A stretch of DNA of 64,000 nt from positions 1,279,157-1,343,156 of the forward strand of contig VZTI01005041.1 in NCBI GenBank assembly GCA_013397865.1, written 5' to 3'. The notes below the pieces were generated by a model that saw nothing but the letters and a program-made list of their open reading frames with translations, ran no database searches and was not told where the DNA came from. Both the position numbers and the translations under genes were made by a program. Numbering within the stretch: the stretch's first letter is position 1; every line of letters begins with the position of its first letter. The DNA is from Struthidea cinerea. Lineage: Eukaryota > Chordata > Aves > Passeriformes > Corcoracidae. Of this stretch, positions 13,366 through 26,513 are shown one piece after another.

Positions 13366-16300
13366 GACTGAGAACTTCAGCATTATTGCAAAGGTGTCTG
13401 CATCTATTTTACCAGCTCCTAAGCAAGAAATTCAGTCCAAACTTGTCTGTGCAGCATTTTTTTCATGAAAACAACTTCCGTCGTGTTATTGAGAAAATTC
13501 ATTTTTGACTGTCCAGTTAGAAGAATCAGATAACTTTCCACACAATCTGGCTTTAAAAGAACAGAAGTTAATTTTTAACTGTTTTAATTATGGAACCATG
13601 ACATACACCTCCTTTCCATACTCCCTGCAGACAGTCACAGTCTTCTTTTCAGGGCCACCGGTACTTGCATCCCAGATATCTCCTTTCTTCTCATAAGAAA
13701 GGATCCGTCTCATTATTTCTTACCATTTTCTCTTCCTGATCATTAAGCTTCCCTAGGTGATAATGCGCTATAAAACCTCTTTTTCCTCCTCTCTTTACTA
13801 CACACCATTCCCGATTCTATGATTAGGGCTGCTTTGAATTTCCCAGGGCAAATGACATCTTCCAGCAACTTCCCACCTGAGGGAGGAGAGTGTGGTTTTC
13901 TCATATTGAAAGACAACCATAAAATTCTGCATTAACAAACACTGCTGATATAAAAAGGAATGAAGATGTTTCATACCTATTTGGTTGGTACAGCAGCCTC
14001 AGTTTTTGATTAGGTTGGCAAACAGCTAATAAGCAAGTCAGAATGGTCTTTGCTTTCCAATCCTCCAGGCAGAACCACGAAAAGATCTCATCTGACTCAT
14101 TATTTTTCAACAAATTATGCATTTTTTATCACCATAGGGTATGAAGAATCAATAGAAAATGCTACATTATCTTGAACACAACAAGTAGAAGAGAGTACTT
14201 TAAGATTAAAAACCCCGAATATCTCCTACATATCACCCTTAATATCCCCCTTAATCCTGACGTATCAACATCTAGAAAGTGACCTTGAAAAGTATTACCT
14301 CAGGTTTTGCTGTTCAATATTCTTTAACCTTGCAAAATATTTAATAAGTAGCTTTGATATTAGTATGACAAAAACTTGGCCAATATTTAGACTCAGAAGT
14401 TGTTCCATGTCTCCTCTAAAACTTGCTATCTTTGGAAAGGAGATATTCATCCCCACCTTCATTGTAGGACATATCTTGGTGGTTCAATAAATTGCCTTTC
14501 TGTTAGGAAATTTGCTTTGAGACTTGCCAATCACAGACTAAAACAAGTCACCAGACCTGTTCTGAAGGTCAAAATTGAGGAAACAAAATTCTGTAGAAAG
14601 GATTATGGTTCAGGGAAGGACATGGCACATGCCCCTTCAGGGAAGCATATTATTTCCCAGTGGGAACTGCACTATTGTCAACTTTGCAACTGAGATAATT
14701 GCCACCTTTTAATAACACAGATCTTTTCCAAAGGATATAATTAACAATCTGACTTTCATTTCAACTCTGTAGCTATTCAGAATTTATTTCTGTTTCAGTA
14801 ACTGGGCAATTTTTCCACACCAAACACTTTTCACTGCAGATTTAATATACTGAAGAAAACTTCTCTCCAGTGACAAAGACTACATGAAATAGGGTTCCAT
14901 GACTACAGTTTTTCACAGATAACATTTAGATTGAAACAGCGTGAGAAATGTCATGGACCTGGATCACTTCTACAACCTGCAGAATTAATCAGTTGAGTCC
15001 TAAAGACTGGATTCCTTTTAAATTCAAGATCACAGAGCAATATGAGAAATTAAAAATGGTTGTATTTCCTTAGCAACAGTGTTAAACCGCCAAGAAGAGC
15101 TCATTCTGGCTTGCAGTGTTTAAGTATTTCCCATGTTTCTGCATAAGCAAAGCAGTGCACATGGCACACCAAAAAATTAAGAATGCTTTCTGCTTTTTTT
15201 TCTTCATTACTGGCACGACAGTAGTTTTAATATCTTATGTTGAGCTTCAGACAGCTAGTCAAGCTCTCCTAAATGTAAAGAGATCAAACAGTTCCAGGTG
15301 ATTCTGTATCAGAATTTTACAGTAATTGTCAGTACAAACCAATTTACTTAACTTTCCATTGTAATCTTACTTAATGTTATTCTATAAAGTTATTAAAATT
15401 TTTGTAAAGTATTTCCAGTGCACCTTAGTTATTTTCAGTGAAACTTTAGATTAGAATTTGTTTTTCCCCACATTTATCATAAGAGGCAGTGAAAAAAGTT
15501 CTGGTCTGTGTTTTCAGCTCTGGCTTTTGAACAAAGGTAATGAACAAAATTTTAACTTGGTTAGTACATCTCATAGAATGGTTCCTGTAAAGCATAAAGC
15601 CTTTGCTTTAGAATGGTTTAGAACTGTCAAGTGTTTCAAAATATGAAAATTATGTCAAAGTTGTCCAAATATACTCTAAAAGCTGTATATGTAACATTTT
15701 TAAAAAATTAACAGTGAACTTTTTAGGGAAATTCTTGAGGACCCTAAGAAACCTATCTAACAATTTCTTTCTTCCTTGAATTTTGTCGGCCCTTCCAGGA
15801 TTCTGGAGCTTTATGCGCATTTAAAACCACTGTGACTTTAAATATTTACACTTAAACTCAGTCCTGCAATTCAAATAAAATTAAGAAAATTTGTCATAAG
15901 AATGTAATCTATATTGAACCAAGAGAAGACATTGTTCAGTTACTAATTAACATTTTAATAAATATTAAAATTTATAAAATTCCTACACTTAGTATTATAA
16001 TTAAATCAATATATCTTCCTATTTGATTCTAAGTGGCAATGAAAATAATTTACTAGTTCATCATCTACTCAGGTTTAATTTTGTTAAGCTCCTTTTAGCA
16101 CTAAAACAAACAAATCAGCTGATCTTATTTTCAGAGCTAATTATACCGAGTTTCCTCAGACAAAATCTTGCCTGTGAGTAACAAACTTTAATAGAATATT
16201 TGGTGTAGGGAGGTGCCTTAGTGACTCCTTTCAACAAAGATTACTGATGTGAATGACCAGCCATTCTTCAGAATTTTAAGGAAAATATATACTTAAAGGA

Positions 16301-17493
16301 AGGTGCTATAGAAATAATAATAAAGATTGGAGAAGTCCTCAGAAGTTTAAAGATAATTAAAAACATATACTGAACATCTCCCTGCTTTTAATGATGTAAG
16401 ACTGAATTTTCAGATTCTTCCAGACCAAATAAGAATAATGAGAGAAGTAGTGGTTTACCTTCTCTCAGTATACAGTTTTGTGTTACCTTTTCCTTCTCGG
16501 CTAAGAAAAAGCATTCATGCCATCACGCAAATGAGCTGGCTTACCAAATAATGTAAATAGACAATAGCAAAAAGTAGAATTTAGATTGTTTATTAAGACA
16601 ATTTAAAAACACAGCTCAACTAAAACCATTGAACTGATAGAGGTAAGAGGGAAGTTCTACAGTAGTGGATAGGGTTGACCAACTCAGAGTAGCAAAAACA
16701 GAGACTTCTCAAACTACGTTTGAGCGTAGAGGCATATCTCTCTGCCAAAGGACCTAATGTGTAACTGTGCTGTAGTCTTCCAATATTCACATAATTTCTG
16801 TCCAAATGATTTATGGCCAAGTGAGAAAAACTACATCAGAACTTTTGCAGAATGTGACCATGCATTCCCTGTCACATTCATTGAGGATTTAAACCAGCTT
16901 CAGACAGTAGGTATTAAAAGTTGAAGAGACCAACAAGAATTGATTTGAAAGGTTTTAGTTTCCCTTCAGATAAAAACATACAACATTAACTTAACCCACT
17001 GATAATTCCTTGCTTTTATGTAGGGTTGACTTTTATAGTCAAGTCCTTATACACTCTAAAAAAACCCTATTTTGCTCAAAAATAAATTTTAACTAATGAA
17101 CTGCAGTGACTTTTGTGCTGTCTAAACTGCAGCACATTCTTTACAAGACAAATTGTCCCAGCAGTCAAACTGAGTCCTCTGGGATTTTAATATGTTTGTA
17201 AATGCCCTTAACTGGTAATTGACTGTGTGATGATTCCTCCCCTGAAGAGGACATTTCTTTTGTTTTTACTTTATCCATTTTGCCATGGCGATTATGCAGA
17301 TGATTGGCACCCTAAGTACAATAGATTGCCAGCCAAAAGAAGTAGAAAGTCATTTCAAGTCAAGTTTCATAACTAATTCTCACTCTACTGTTAAATATTC
17401 TTCCTGGTAAAAAAATTATGAAACATCTCTTTGGAAGAACTGGTTTGCCATCACTGGCAAAATTAAAATCTTTTAAAGAGAATCTTAGCTAAC
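13366..17493. other. SGCZ intron, no feature recognised
   Basis: AT-rich intronic sequence between a CR1 relic and a solo LTR. Open frames such as 14400-14693 (+) have no recognisable family or supporting context. Confidence 0.5.
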
Positions 17494-18097
17494 TGTCTTG
17501 GGGTGACTTTTTGATGTGTAACCTCTACCACCTGCTCTATGCCCAGACATGAATCCTGTGCCTTTTCTGTAGCTTTAAAGCTAGCTTAGGGAGAGGGGGG
17601 AGAGCCAGTGGAATTCCTTCAGCACTGTGTTCAAAACACAGATAAGCTCACTGGCTTCTCCTGCCCAGCTGCTCCGCTTCTGCAGCAGGAAGGAGAATTA
17701 CATTCCTTTTGCTTTCAAGCTAGCTTTTTTTCATTAAGTAAAGCAAGGAACTTTGGTTTCTTCTTCTCTTCTGGACTGTTCAACAATACCAGAACACAGT
17801 GGGAGACCCTACACCAGTTGGCCAGCTTTGGCCAGCTTCAAAGAGAGAGACCACACCCACAGAAAGGACTCTGAAATTTACCAGGTTCACTCCACAGTGA
17901 GAGGTTTTATTACTTAGCATTATTCTTTTCCCATGCTTGCATGCTCTTTGCTTGTTAAATAAATAGGTTTTTTCCCTTTCACTTTCCTGTGAGAAAAATT
18001 CTTTTCGAACCTGGTGGGGGAGGGGTGGCTGTAACCTGCCTTCTATCAGAGGATGTTCATTTTGGACATTCCTCCAAATTTGTCTCAAATCGGGGTA
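17494..18097 (+). mobile_element. Solo LTR of an endogenous retrovirus (ERVL-like)
   Basis: The element begins TGTCTTGGGGTGAC and ends CAAATCGGGGTA, close to the TG...CA ends of retroviral LTRs with the last CA changed to TA. Its length of 604 bp is usual for an LTR. A polyadenylation signal AATAAA lies at 17958-17963. The flanks are CTAAC (17489-17493) and TTAAC (18098-18102), a 5-bp target duplication with one mismatch, as ERVL-type integrases make. No gag, pol or env adjoins it, so it is a solo LTR left by recombination. A start-end fragment of the same family occurs at 46425. The family assignment is from the ends and my memory of avian LTRs. Confidence 0.8.
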
Positions 18098-18679
18098 TTA
18101 ACTTATGCAGTATTTCAATACAGTATTTAAATTTTTTTTCCATTAATTATTCTTGCTCTTGCATTTGTCAATGCCATGGGGGTGGGGAAGGAAGGTTAAG
18201 TGCATTATTTCAAGAGTACGAGAAACTATTATCTGATTAAACGTCAATCTAAAAAAAAAAAAGTCAGCTAATTTTAGATGTATTTGTGCTAACTTATAAC
18301 CTTTAGATAAGAAAATCTGAATTATTAAATTTTCATCATCTGAAAATGCTATATTTATATTTTGAATTTATTAACCTTTAACCCACGGTGGCAAATTTTC
18401 AGCAAGCAATGGAAGATATTCTTGTATATATAGATGATATAATGGATGAATCAACTTGCACCAGGAGACCTTTGAATGAAATACTGAATGTATAACCATG
18501 CATGTATCTTGAAAATTGTTTTGGTTCCTCTAATAATCTGGCAATAAATCTACATGACATACTCCAAAATCAGCTTGATACCTTGAAAAAACTACTTGCT
18601 CTTCATTTCTCTTGTACAATAACTTCATTTCTTCAAAAATCAAATTTGATCAAACACTTTTTGAATTTTTATTTCAGTC
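18098..18679. other. SGCZ intron between LTR and CR1 composite
   Basis: AT-rich, with a 12-base poly(A) run near 18251-18262. Nothing else recognised. Confidence 0.5.
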
Positions 18680-18950
18680 GAAGAAGCTGACTGAAGCAGA
18701 CTGCTGTGACTGAAAGAAAGATCAGGGGTGAGATCGAGCTGTACAGGGACTCCCCAAAATTCAGGAGTCTCATCACGATCCTTGGTATCCAACCAGGTGA
18801 GGAGGGCCAGCGCTGCTAACAACCAAGGGAGATGTAAATGTCTCCAGGGCAGGCAAGCAACCTGGAGCACTGCAAACAGGAGCGGGCAAACAGGGGTGTG
18901 GCACATTGGTGAGGGCATGGCACAGCAGTTTGCATGGCAGTTCATCCTTC
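18680..18950 (+). mobile_element. GC-richer block fused to the CR1 below; probable mobile-element leader
   Basis: Composition changes abruptly at about 18680 from AT-rich intron to a block with more G and C. The end carries a repeated theme (GGGCATGGCACAGCAGTTTGC followed by ATGGCAGTTC), resembling 5' untranslated or leader sequence of avian retroelements. The block runs directly into CR1 reverse-transcriptase sequence at about 18951 with no 3' flank of its own. It could be the 5' end of an internally deleted element, or a different element joined by template switching. I cannot name the family. Confidence 0.4.
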
Positions 18951-19886
18951 TATGGCCCTGTGCTCTTCAACATCTTCATAAATGACTTGGACACAGGACT
19001 TGAATGGATTCTAAGCAAGTTTGCAGACGATATAAAACTTGGAGAAGCTGTTGACTCCCTTGAGAGCAGAGACCTCGACAAATTAGAGGACTGGGCTGTC
19101 ACCGACCATATGAAGTTCAACAAAGACAGGATCCTGCAGCTGGGACGGGTAATCCTGGATGTACGGACAGACTGGCGACTGAGATGCTGGAGAGCAGAGC
19201 TGTGAAAAGAGACCTGGGGATCCTGGTTGATAGCAAGTTAAACGTGAGTCAGCAGAGCCCTGGCAGCCAGGAGGGCCAACCCTGTCCTGAGGTGCATCAG
19301 GCACAGCATCGCCAGCTGGGCAAGGGAGGGGATTGTCCCACTCTGCTCTGCACTGGGGTGGCCTCACCTCGAGTGCTGGGGGCAGTTTTGGGGGCCACGA
19401 TACAGGAAAGACATTAAGCTGTTGGAGAGAGTCCAAAGGAGAGCCACTAGGGTGGTAAAGGGCCTTGAGGGGAAGCCGTATGAGGAGCAGCTGAGGTTAT
19501 TTGTTCTGTTCAGCCTGGAGAAGAGGAGACGGAGGGGTGATATTCCTCTAACTTCCTCTGGAGGAAAAAAGGAGGGGCAGGCACTGTTCTCTTCTCTGTG
19601 GCGACCAGTGACAGGACCTGGGGGAATGGCCTGAAATTGTTTCAGGAAGGTTTAGGTTGGATATCAGAAAAAGGTTTTTCACCCAGAGGGTGGTTGGATA
19701 CTGGAACAGGCTCCCTAGGGAAGTGGTCACAGTACCAAGCCTGACAGAGTTCAAGAAACATTTAGAAAATACTTTCAGACACGTGGTGCGAATCTCGGGG
19801 ACGGTCCAGTGCAGGGTCAGGTGTTGGACTTGATGTTCCTTGTGGGTCCCTTCCAACTCAGCATATTCTGTCATTCTGTGATTAAT
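18951..19886 (+). mobile_element. CR1 LINE fragment with intact 3' terminus
   Basis: The fragment starts within the reverse transcriptase (LFNIFINDLD at about 18963) and includes the catalytic box F-A-D-D at 19020-19031. It continues through the C-terminal part, with the CAGCCTGGAGAAGAG core at about 19512, to a true CR1 3' end. That end reads CCCTTCCAACTCAGCATATT followed by two to three ATTCTGTG-type units, the priming repeat of CR1. Frameshifts and small deletions make it non-functional. It is less decayed than the copy at 25.4 kb, hence younger. Antisense open frames here (for example 19548-19964) are not genes. Confidence 0.92.
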
Positions 19887-20735
19887 AGTGCTAACAATTA
19901 TGAAATTCAATGCTTTCATCTTTCTGTAATAATAAATCCCCCTAAAAGTAGAACTATACATCAAATGGGGGAAATCACACCAGAATTAGTTTTACTTCAT
20001 TATACTAATGTTAGCTAGGGGATTTTTTTTTCAACCTTAAAAATTACAAAAGCCATGATGAAATACTGTTGCATTTCCCAATTTCCTGAGCTTGAATTTC
20101 ATCTTTTTTTTTCCTGCACAGCCATCAGCAAATAGACCTCTGTCAGCTAGAGGCAGTGAATGCTAGTCATCTATCGGTTTCTTCTTTGAGACTCTAGCAT
20201 AAAACAGTATTTTAACAGTGTGCTCTTTCTAGGTCAGCACTTCTGAAGTGTCAAAGATCCTGAGGGAAAAGGAAGAATTCTAATTGAGAAAAAATCTACC
20301 CTGAGTCAGCGTCTGTGTAGTTTATAGTGTGAAAAGCTCAGGCAAAATTTTTATAAGAAAATGCAAAAGGCAAGGAAAAACGTAGCCATAACTTATATTA
20401 TGATCCATATTTTTATGTCTCATAAGTTAGACAAAAGGAATTATAGCAATAGAAGAACACTAGTCCAAATTTATATGAAGGGAAATGGAGATTGTCAAAA
20501 TCTATTATATTCCCACTGTGTCACAGGGACAGAGTTCTATACTAGCTTCATTTTAATACAAAATCAGGAAGGAGACATTCAGTTTCATTACCTTTATCTG
20601 GATGTATTTTTTATATGTCAAATTGATAAAAAATATTGAGTATACCTTTCAAAATCAGGAAGGCTGCATTTTCAGAAGAGCATTTTGCCAACAAAGTAGA
20701 AACAAATTTTCAAATATAAAATTCCCAGCAGTAAA

Positions 20736-20780
20736 AATAAAAAGCAACTTAATAAAAAGCAAATTAATAAAAAACTCTTC
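20736..20780. repeat. 15-bp tandem repeat, three units
   Basis: Units start at 20736, 20751 and 20766. The first two differ by one base (AATAAAAAGCAACTT and AATAAAAAGCAAATT), and the third keeps only AATAAAAA. Each unit contains AATAAA on the plus strand, which is antisense to SGCZ and therefore not a signal for its own transcript. Confidence 0.75.
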
Positions 20781-23266
20781 CATGTAATTGTCTCCCATGT
20801 TGCTTTGATATGATGTTCCTTTTAAATGCCCTAGCTAATTCTTCAACAGGCAGTCAGGAACAAAGTTACAGCTTTTAAACTTGCTTTCCTTTGAGAATAC
20901 AACTGCTTTTTATGTCATGTGTACACAAAAAGGCAAGTGCTCTACCTGGCAGGCCTCATAGCCCTGGCTGCTTTTCCAAGGAATCATTAAAAGCAACCAC
21001 TTCTTCCCTTGCTCAGGCAACTGGATTTCCTACTGCGGAAGGGTAAGGAGGGACACATGCAGTTCATCTGACTTTCATGCCAGGGTGACGTCAACAACAG
21101 AGAAGATCAAAACCCAAGACCTGGGAAGCACTCCGAGTACCACAATACAGTCCTCCATCATCTTTTTCTCCTGATAAGCTGAGCTGCAAGGTTGTACCGC
21201 ATGTTTCAAGGACAGGTTCTCAAATTTTTTTCCAGATTCCCACGGAATTTCTTCCCAATTTGACTCCAGTGGAAGCATATGATTTATAAAACTTGGCATC
21301 TTTTCCACAGGGGCTCTAAAAAGACTACATATGTCAAATAATCTGTCCATTTTTACACCCTTAATCATTCTTTCATGAGACTAAGCTACCAGTGCCTACA
21401 AGGTGGGCAGAAATCTTGCCAAAGAACTTCTTTAGTGAAGTACTTCATGGTCTTGGAAGTCCCCTTTTACTTAGCCAAAAATTATTTACTGTCTAAGATT
21501 ATTTTCTCTAGTACATTCAGTTTTTAAAACAATGTTCAATACACCCGGTTCAGTATTAACATTTTAGAAATGTTAATCTAATTAAGGGTAAAGAAAGAAA
21601 AATGAATTCATTCACTTAATGAAGTTCACAGCAAGAGAGTCAGAACAGAGTATGGAATCTCAAATGCTACTTATTTGCTACAACACAAATATATTTCCCA
21701 GGCTTTTTTTGCTTTTTATTTTTTTACACAGAAGATTGAACTTTTTTGTTTCCCCATGCTTTACCCCTTTCAGACATAATTTTCATGGTTTTTCACTATC
21801 TGAGGTGCTACACTCAAAAGAATCCACTCCCAGTATTGTCAGGACCTAACACAAGTTTTAGTGAATACTAATGCAACAGGCTTAATCCGAGACAATTTTA
21901 AAACAGATTTCTACATGAGAAGACAATTGATATTTATCCATGTGGGCAATTTACCTTCTTCTGTACAACTGTCTTACATCAACAGTTTCAGCCTTTGCTT
22001 TAGCTTTCTAAGAAGATACAATAAATACCACAGTCTGTTTTTAAGGTTAAAATATATCTTTTATTGTGTCATATCTTCTTTTCCCTAGTGTATTGTATAA
22101 TACCTCTACCAGTTCTCTTTGATTAATATAGATTCATTTGGAGTCATTAAATTCTACCATGCTACCAGTGCTTCATAATATCTGGAGGCTCTTCTAAACC
22201 CTGAGAGGACTGATTGAATTAGGGATAAACTTTCTTCGAGTGTTGTAGAATTATAACCACCATGGAAATTTCACAGAATTTAAAAGCAAAATCAAGTTCT
22301 GCACATTGTGATTAATTTTGAGTTCCCCTCCAGCAAATGTAAGTAATCAGTTTCTTAGTGTTAATTACAATGGTTTACTAAAGTTTAATTTAGATTGTTT
22401 GAATGACAAGTCCAGTCAAAAGTGGTAGACTGCTAATGGCAAAAAGTGTTTTTGAAAGCCCGTCATTCAGTTCTTTGGCATAGATTAGATCACAATGTAT
22501 TTTATTATCTCTAGAAATGGAAGAAGAAATGCTGGCTCTGCTTTGCTGTTGTTAGGGAATAAAGGCACATACATCAGTCAGTCACTAGTCGAATTTCTTA
22601 TCTAGTTGCTTTACCAACCAAAGGTTCTTTTGTGCTCAAGTGTTGCACAGGAATTCTAGGAGGTGTAAATAGCTAATCACAGTTGTAGAAAGAGAGGGGC
22701 TAGAGCTGACTTAAGTTTCTTTATGCTGCTTCAGATACAGTGGCCTTGTGTGTACACAGGGTACACCATGCCAGTTTTTTCTGAAGGTCTCTGCATATTA
22801 CAAAACGGCATTTCAGTATCTGTATATGGCAATGATATATCTGTACTGTCTATACTTTGCTGCCACCTAAAATGAGGAAATACTTTTTGATGTAAAACTG
22901 CAATTACAAGATAGATGGTAAAATCTGAATCTTTCAAACTTTCCAAAACAAAGTAAAGCAAAACAGAAAAAATGGCAGTATTTTTCTAAGCAGTCTTTTC
23001 CACTTTGTCACAATAGTATCAAAGAACCAAAGCCTAGCACTCTCACACTGCTGGTGAGAAACTTGGTGAAACTTATCTAGTTGAACTGTGTGCTGGAAAT
23101 CTGTGACTCTCCCATACCACTAACTGACTTTTGGAAAAGGTTGGAACTTACAATATAAATAGGTGTTCTGTATCATTTACTGCCTGAAAACATTAAATTA
23201 CCTGAAACTTCTTCATTCTCTACTTCAGAAAAGTGGCAATATAATTTTTAGTTTATTACTGAGATA

Positions 23267-23292
23267 AAAACAAACAAACAAACAAACAAAAC
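23267..23292. repeat. (AAAC)n microsatellite
   Basis: About six tetranucleotide units of AAAC in a row. This is a simple repeat in the intron, potentially length-variable between individuals. Confidence 0.9.
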
Positions 23293-24841
23293 AGGTTTGT
23301 TTTAGATAATAATGAGTAAAAATCAGCAGGGAATACTGGTTTATCATTAGGAACCAATCTGTGAAACAGTGATTTGGGGGAAGAATAAATATAAATATAT
23401 AAATTTATAAACTGAAATGTTATGAATTCCTAATGTGTAGTCAACTTCTATTTTTTTTAATAAGGTGTGAGACTGTTCCAGAGAGACTAAAAAAACCCAA
23501 ATTTTAAAAATTTTCTTAAAATTTCAGTACCTGAAAAATCTTGTTCATTTTTCACCTGTGTTGTTCCTTTTTAAGAGGGATTCTTGGGCTTTTGCTTGCT
23601 GCTCAAATCTCTTAAGTATAACTACCTAAATGTAGTTTTCTCCTTTTCTCTTAATTTATTATTTGCAAGATCTCCTGTTATGGTCTGACCATCAAAAAAT
23701 ATTTCTGGCATTTATGATATCCTTGCTGAATTGAATTTGCTCTACAGGCTCCTGAAACCACAAGAACAGATTGCAGTTTCCCTTACTTTTTTCCTTGAGG
23801 AACATATTGCATTAATTTGAAATTGGTTTACTCTCATCTTCTGAGCAAAATAAATGACATTGTTGTAAACTTATGAAGTTCTGTATAATCTGGAGAGCAA
23901 AATGAAATATTACATAGTGTAGTCTCTCTTCCTGTACATCACAACAGCACATCAAACCAAGGATATCCAAGCACAACAGTGCATCTGTAAGTCAAAAGCT
24001 ACTAAGCAGGGAAAGTAATTTCTCTCAACAGTCTGAGTCCAATGTAATTTATGAAATTACTGTCTCACTGCTTTGACAAAAGACAAATAGTTAAATTGCT
24101 ACATACATGTATTTTCAAGTCAGAACTATTAATTAATCTAGCTTTCCTTACAATCTAGATCACAGAGCCTTAAGCCAATAATTTCTGCAATGGCCGCTCT
24201 CCCACATCCCTTAGGCAAACCATGTTCTTTCCCAACTAACCAAAATGAATTATATGTATCAAAATATCATTGCAGGCCAAGATTTGTAAAAGAACCAATT
24301 CCAAGTGTAGGAAAACAAAGTATAGACAGAGCTGAAATCCAGAAGATTTCTTCATGAAGAACAGCTTTAGTCACATGAGTTGCAACAGGTAACATTCCTG
24401 TGCATCTCCAAGGATTTGTAAGTTAGTGAGGCAAACTGGTGAGAAAATCCATGGGTGTTGAGTATCTCTACTATAAATAGCTTATAGTAAAATTCTCAAA
24501 TGAGAATTTTGCATTTAACAAGATTGCTGTATTCAGAGAAAGTGCATAAGGTCTTCAGTTTTACAGTTCAAAATAATTCTTTATAAAACTTCACATTTCA
24601 ATAATTGCAGGTACCACATATGGGCATAATTTTCAACGTCTTTTGGAAAAGAGCACATTTCATGAAATACAGGACTTAAAGTACTGCAGACAGGAAAAAT
24701 AATCTATATCCTTTCCTGGCATAGGGAAGATACAGGGAATATAAAGAGCTTTAAAAGTACGTGCAGCAGATGATATTGCCTTAGCTTAGGCTTTGCTACA
24801 TGTATTAACATTTAAAGAGCTATCAAGCTCTAAGTATTGCC

Positions 24842-24860
24842 ATTATTATTATTATTATTT
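24842..24860. repeat. (ATT)6 microsatellite
   Basis: Six uninterrupted ATT units followed by one extra T. Simple intronic repeat. Confidence 0.9.
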
Positions 24861-25160
24861 CATGAGGACAGGGCACACACTGATTTTTACTGCTAAGGTA
24901 GTTGCCTTCCCTGTCATTCTAGTCTCTTGAATTGCACAAAAAACTTCGATCTATTAAATGATTCCATTTTGTAATTTGCCAAACTCTACAAGGACAGGGT
25001 CTGGTTGTTTTCCAAAGAAACCTGAATATCCTTTCAGAAAAACACATGGACAGATGGCCTTCTTCCCTGCTGACGTTACACTAGAATTCTGCTTGGAGGG
25101 AAATTCTGTCAACTTCCCTGAGTCATATTCTTGCCTAATTTATTTTGAAATACTATATAA

Positions 25161-25259
25161 TGTGGTAAAGTTCATTAATACATATTCTATTACTGTGGTA
25201 AATTTCATTAATACAGGTTATATTACTGTTCAATGTAATTTTATCGATACAGAATGTTT
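25161..25259 (+). repeat. 33-bp tandem repeat, two good units and one degenerate
   Basis: Unit one (25161-25193) and unit two (25194-25226) share TGTGGTAAA, TTCATTAATACA and a TATTAC end with a few changes. A third stretch (25227-25259) is much more diverged (TGTTCAATGTAATTTTATC). Because 33 is a multiple of three, a plus-strand open frame (24958-25332) crosses it and shows an 11-residue echo (VVKFINT, VVNFINT). The frame is more likely a by-product than a gene. Confidence 0.7.
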
Positions 25260-25444
25260 TATGTTTCTCTTTTTGCACGATAAAAGTAGCATGCAAAAAT
25301 CTACCAAAGTAAAGAACTTAGAGGAACAATAGACGCTTCTTAAACTCTTTTCTTCAATTTAGTTCACTTAGAATAAACGCTGCCATCCCAAATACTTAGA
25401 TGGTGCTGAAAACATGCCCTCTCAAAATGGTTTTAGCAACCGCA

Positions 25445-26468
25445 AATTGATGAAGGATATCAGAGTAGTCAGAATAGATTTATGAAGAAGAAATGTCTGA
25501 CCAAACTGACAGCCTTCTACAATGAAATTAATAACTCAGTGGATGAGGAGACAGCAGTAGATGTTGTTTATCTTAAGGTTTTGACCCTCTGTCCCATGAT
25601 ATCCTCGTAGACAAAATGATGGTCTACATAAAATGACAATTATAGTGGACTAAAAACTGATTGTTAAACAGTTGCATTCAAAGTGTTGTGATCAGTGGCA
25701 CAAAGCCCATCTGGAAGCCAATCCACTAAGAGTGTACCTCAGGGATATATACTGGGACCAAGAGTGTATAATTCCTTCATCACTGACCTGGACAATCGCA
25801 TGGAGTGAATCCTCAGAAGTTTCACATGACATAATACAGGGAGGAGTGGTTGATACACCTAATGGTTAGGCTGACATTCAGAGGGACCTCAACAGGTTGA
25901 GGTAAAAAGTCTCCTGAGCTTCATTAGGAAGAGCATCACCAACATGTCTACCTAGCCTTGCAAGAACCATCTGGACTTCTAGGACCAGTTCTGGGCTCTC
26001 CAGTATGAGAGAGACACCAACCTACTGAAGCAGAGAGCCTCAAAAATCATGAAAGAATTGGAGCATGTGTCATAGGAAAAGATTCTGAAAGACCTGTACT
26101 GCTCAGCCTGGAGAACAGAAGCCTCAAAGCAAAGGATTTTAATAATATCTATAAATACCTGATAAAAGCGAGGAGGAAGACTGAACCAGAGCCCTCTTTG
26201 TGATGCCTAGTTTCAGGAAAAGAGGCAATTGGTGCAAACTAAGATATAAGAAATTCCATCTAAATATAAGAAAAAAAATAGTCTGGGTGTGTTAAATCAC
26301 TGCAAGAGGTTGCCCAGAGATATTTTGGTGTCTCCATCCTTAGAAATATTCAAAACCTGACTGAGCAGCCTGCTCTAGCTGGCCCTGTTTTGAGCAGGGG
26401 AATTGGACCAGATGACCAGCAGAGGTACATTCCCCCTGCAGTAAATATTCAACTGCAGTGATTCTATT
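25445..26468 (+). mobile_element. Old CR1 LINE fragment (reverse transcriptase to 3' region)
   Basis: Plus-strand similarity to CR1 ORF2 starts around GATTTATGAAG (25478) followed by TGACCAAACTGACAGCCTTC. It continues through TGGGACCAAGAGTG (25752) and the CAGCCTGGAGAACAGAAG core (26104) to GAATTGGACCAGATGACC (26400) near the CR1 3' end. It is much more decayed than the copies at 12 and 19 kb: the catalytic F-A-D-D box is no longer readable (about 25815-25830) and stops are frequent. This marks an older insertion. Confidence 0.85.
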
Positions 26469-26513
26469 AATAGAAACAAGTATGGAGTGGTATTAAGTCT
26501 TGTTCCTTAGGTT

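Larger units (their letters stand above)
19890..25160. other. SGCZ intron with a few simple repeats
   Basis: No exon or interspersed element recognised over 5.2 kb apart from the short repeats listed separately (20736, 23267, 24842). Open frames such as 20361-20639 (+) and 21075-21368 (-) have no protein-like features I can support. Confidence 0.5.

Noticed and set aside
19083..19964. Minus-strand frames of 117 and 138 codons
   Set aside because: They are antisense to the CR1 fragment at 18951-19886 and carry no protein-like domain.
25161..25259. Tandem repeat considered as a CRISPR-like array
   Set aside because: Units are directly adjacent without spacers and this is a vertebrate intron.
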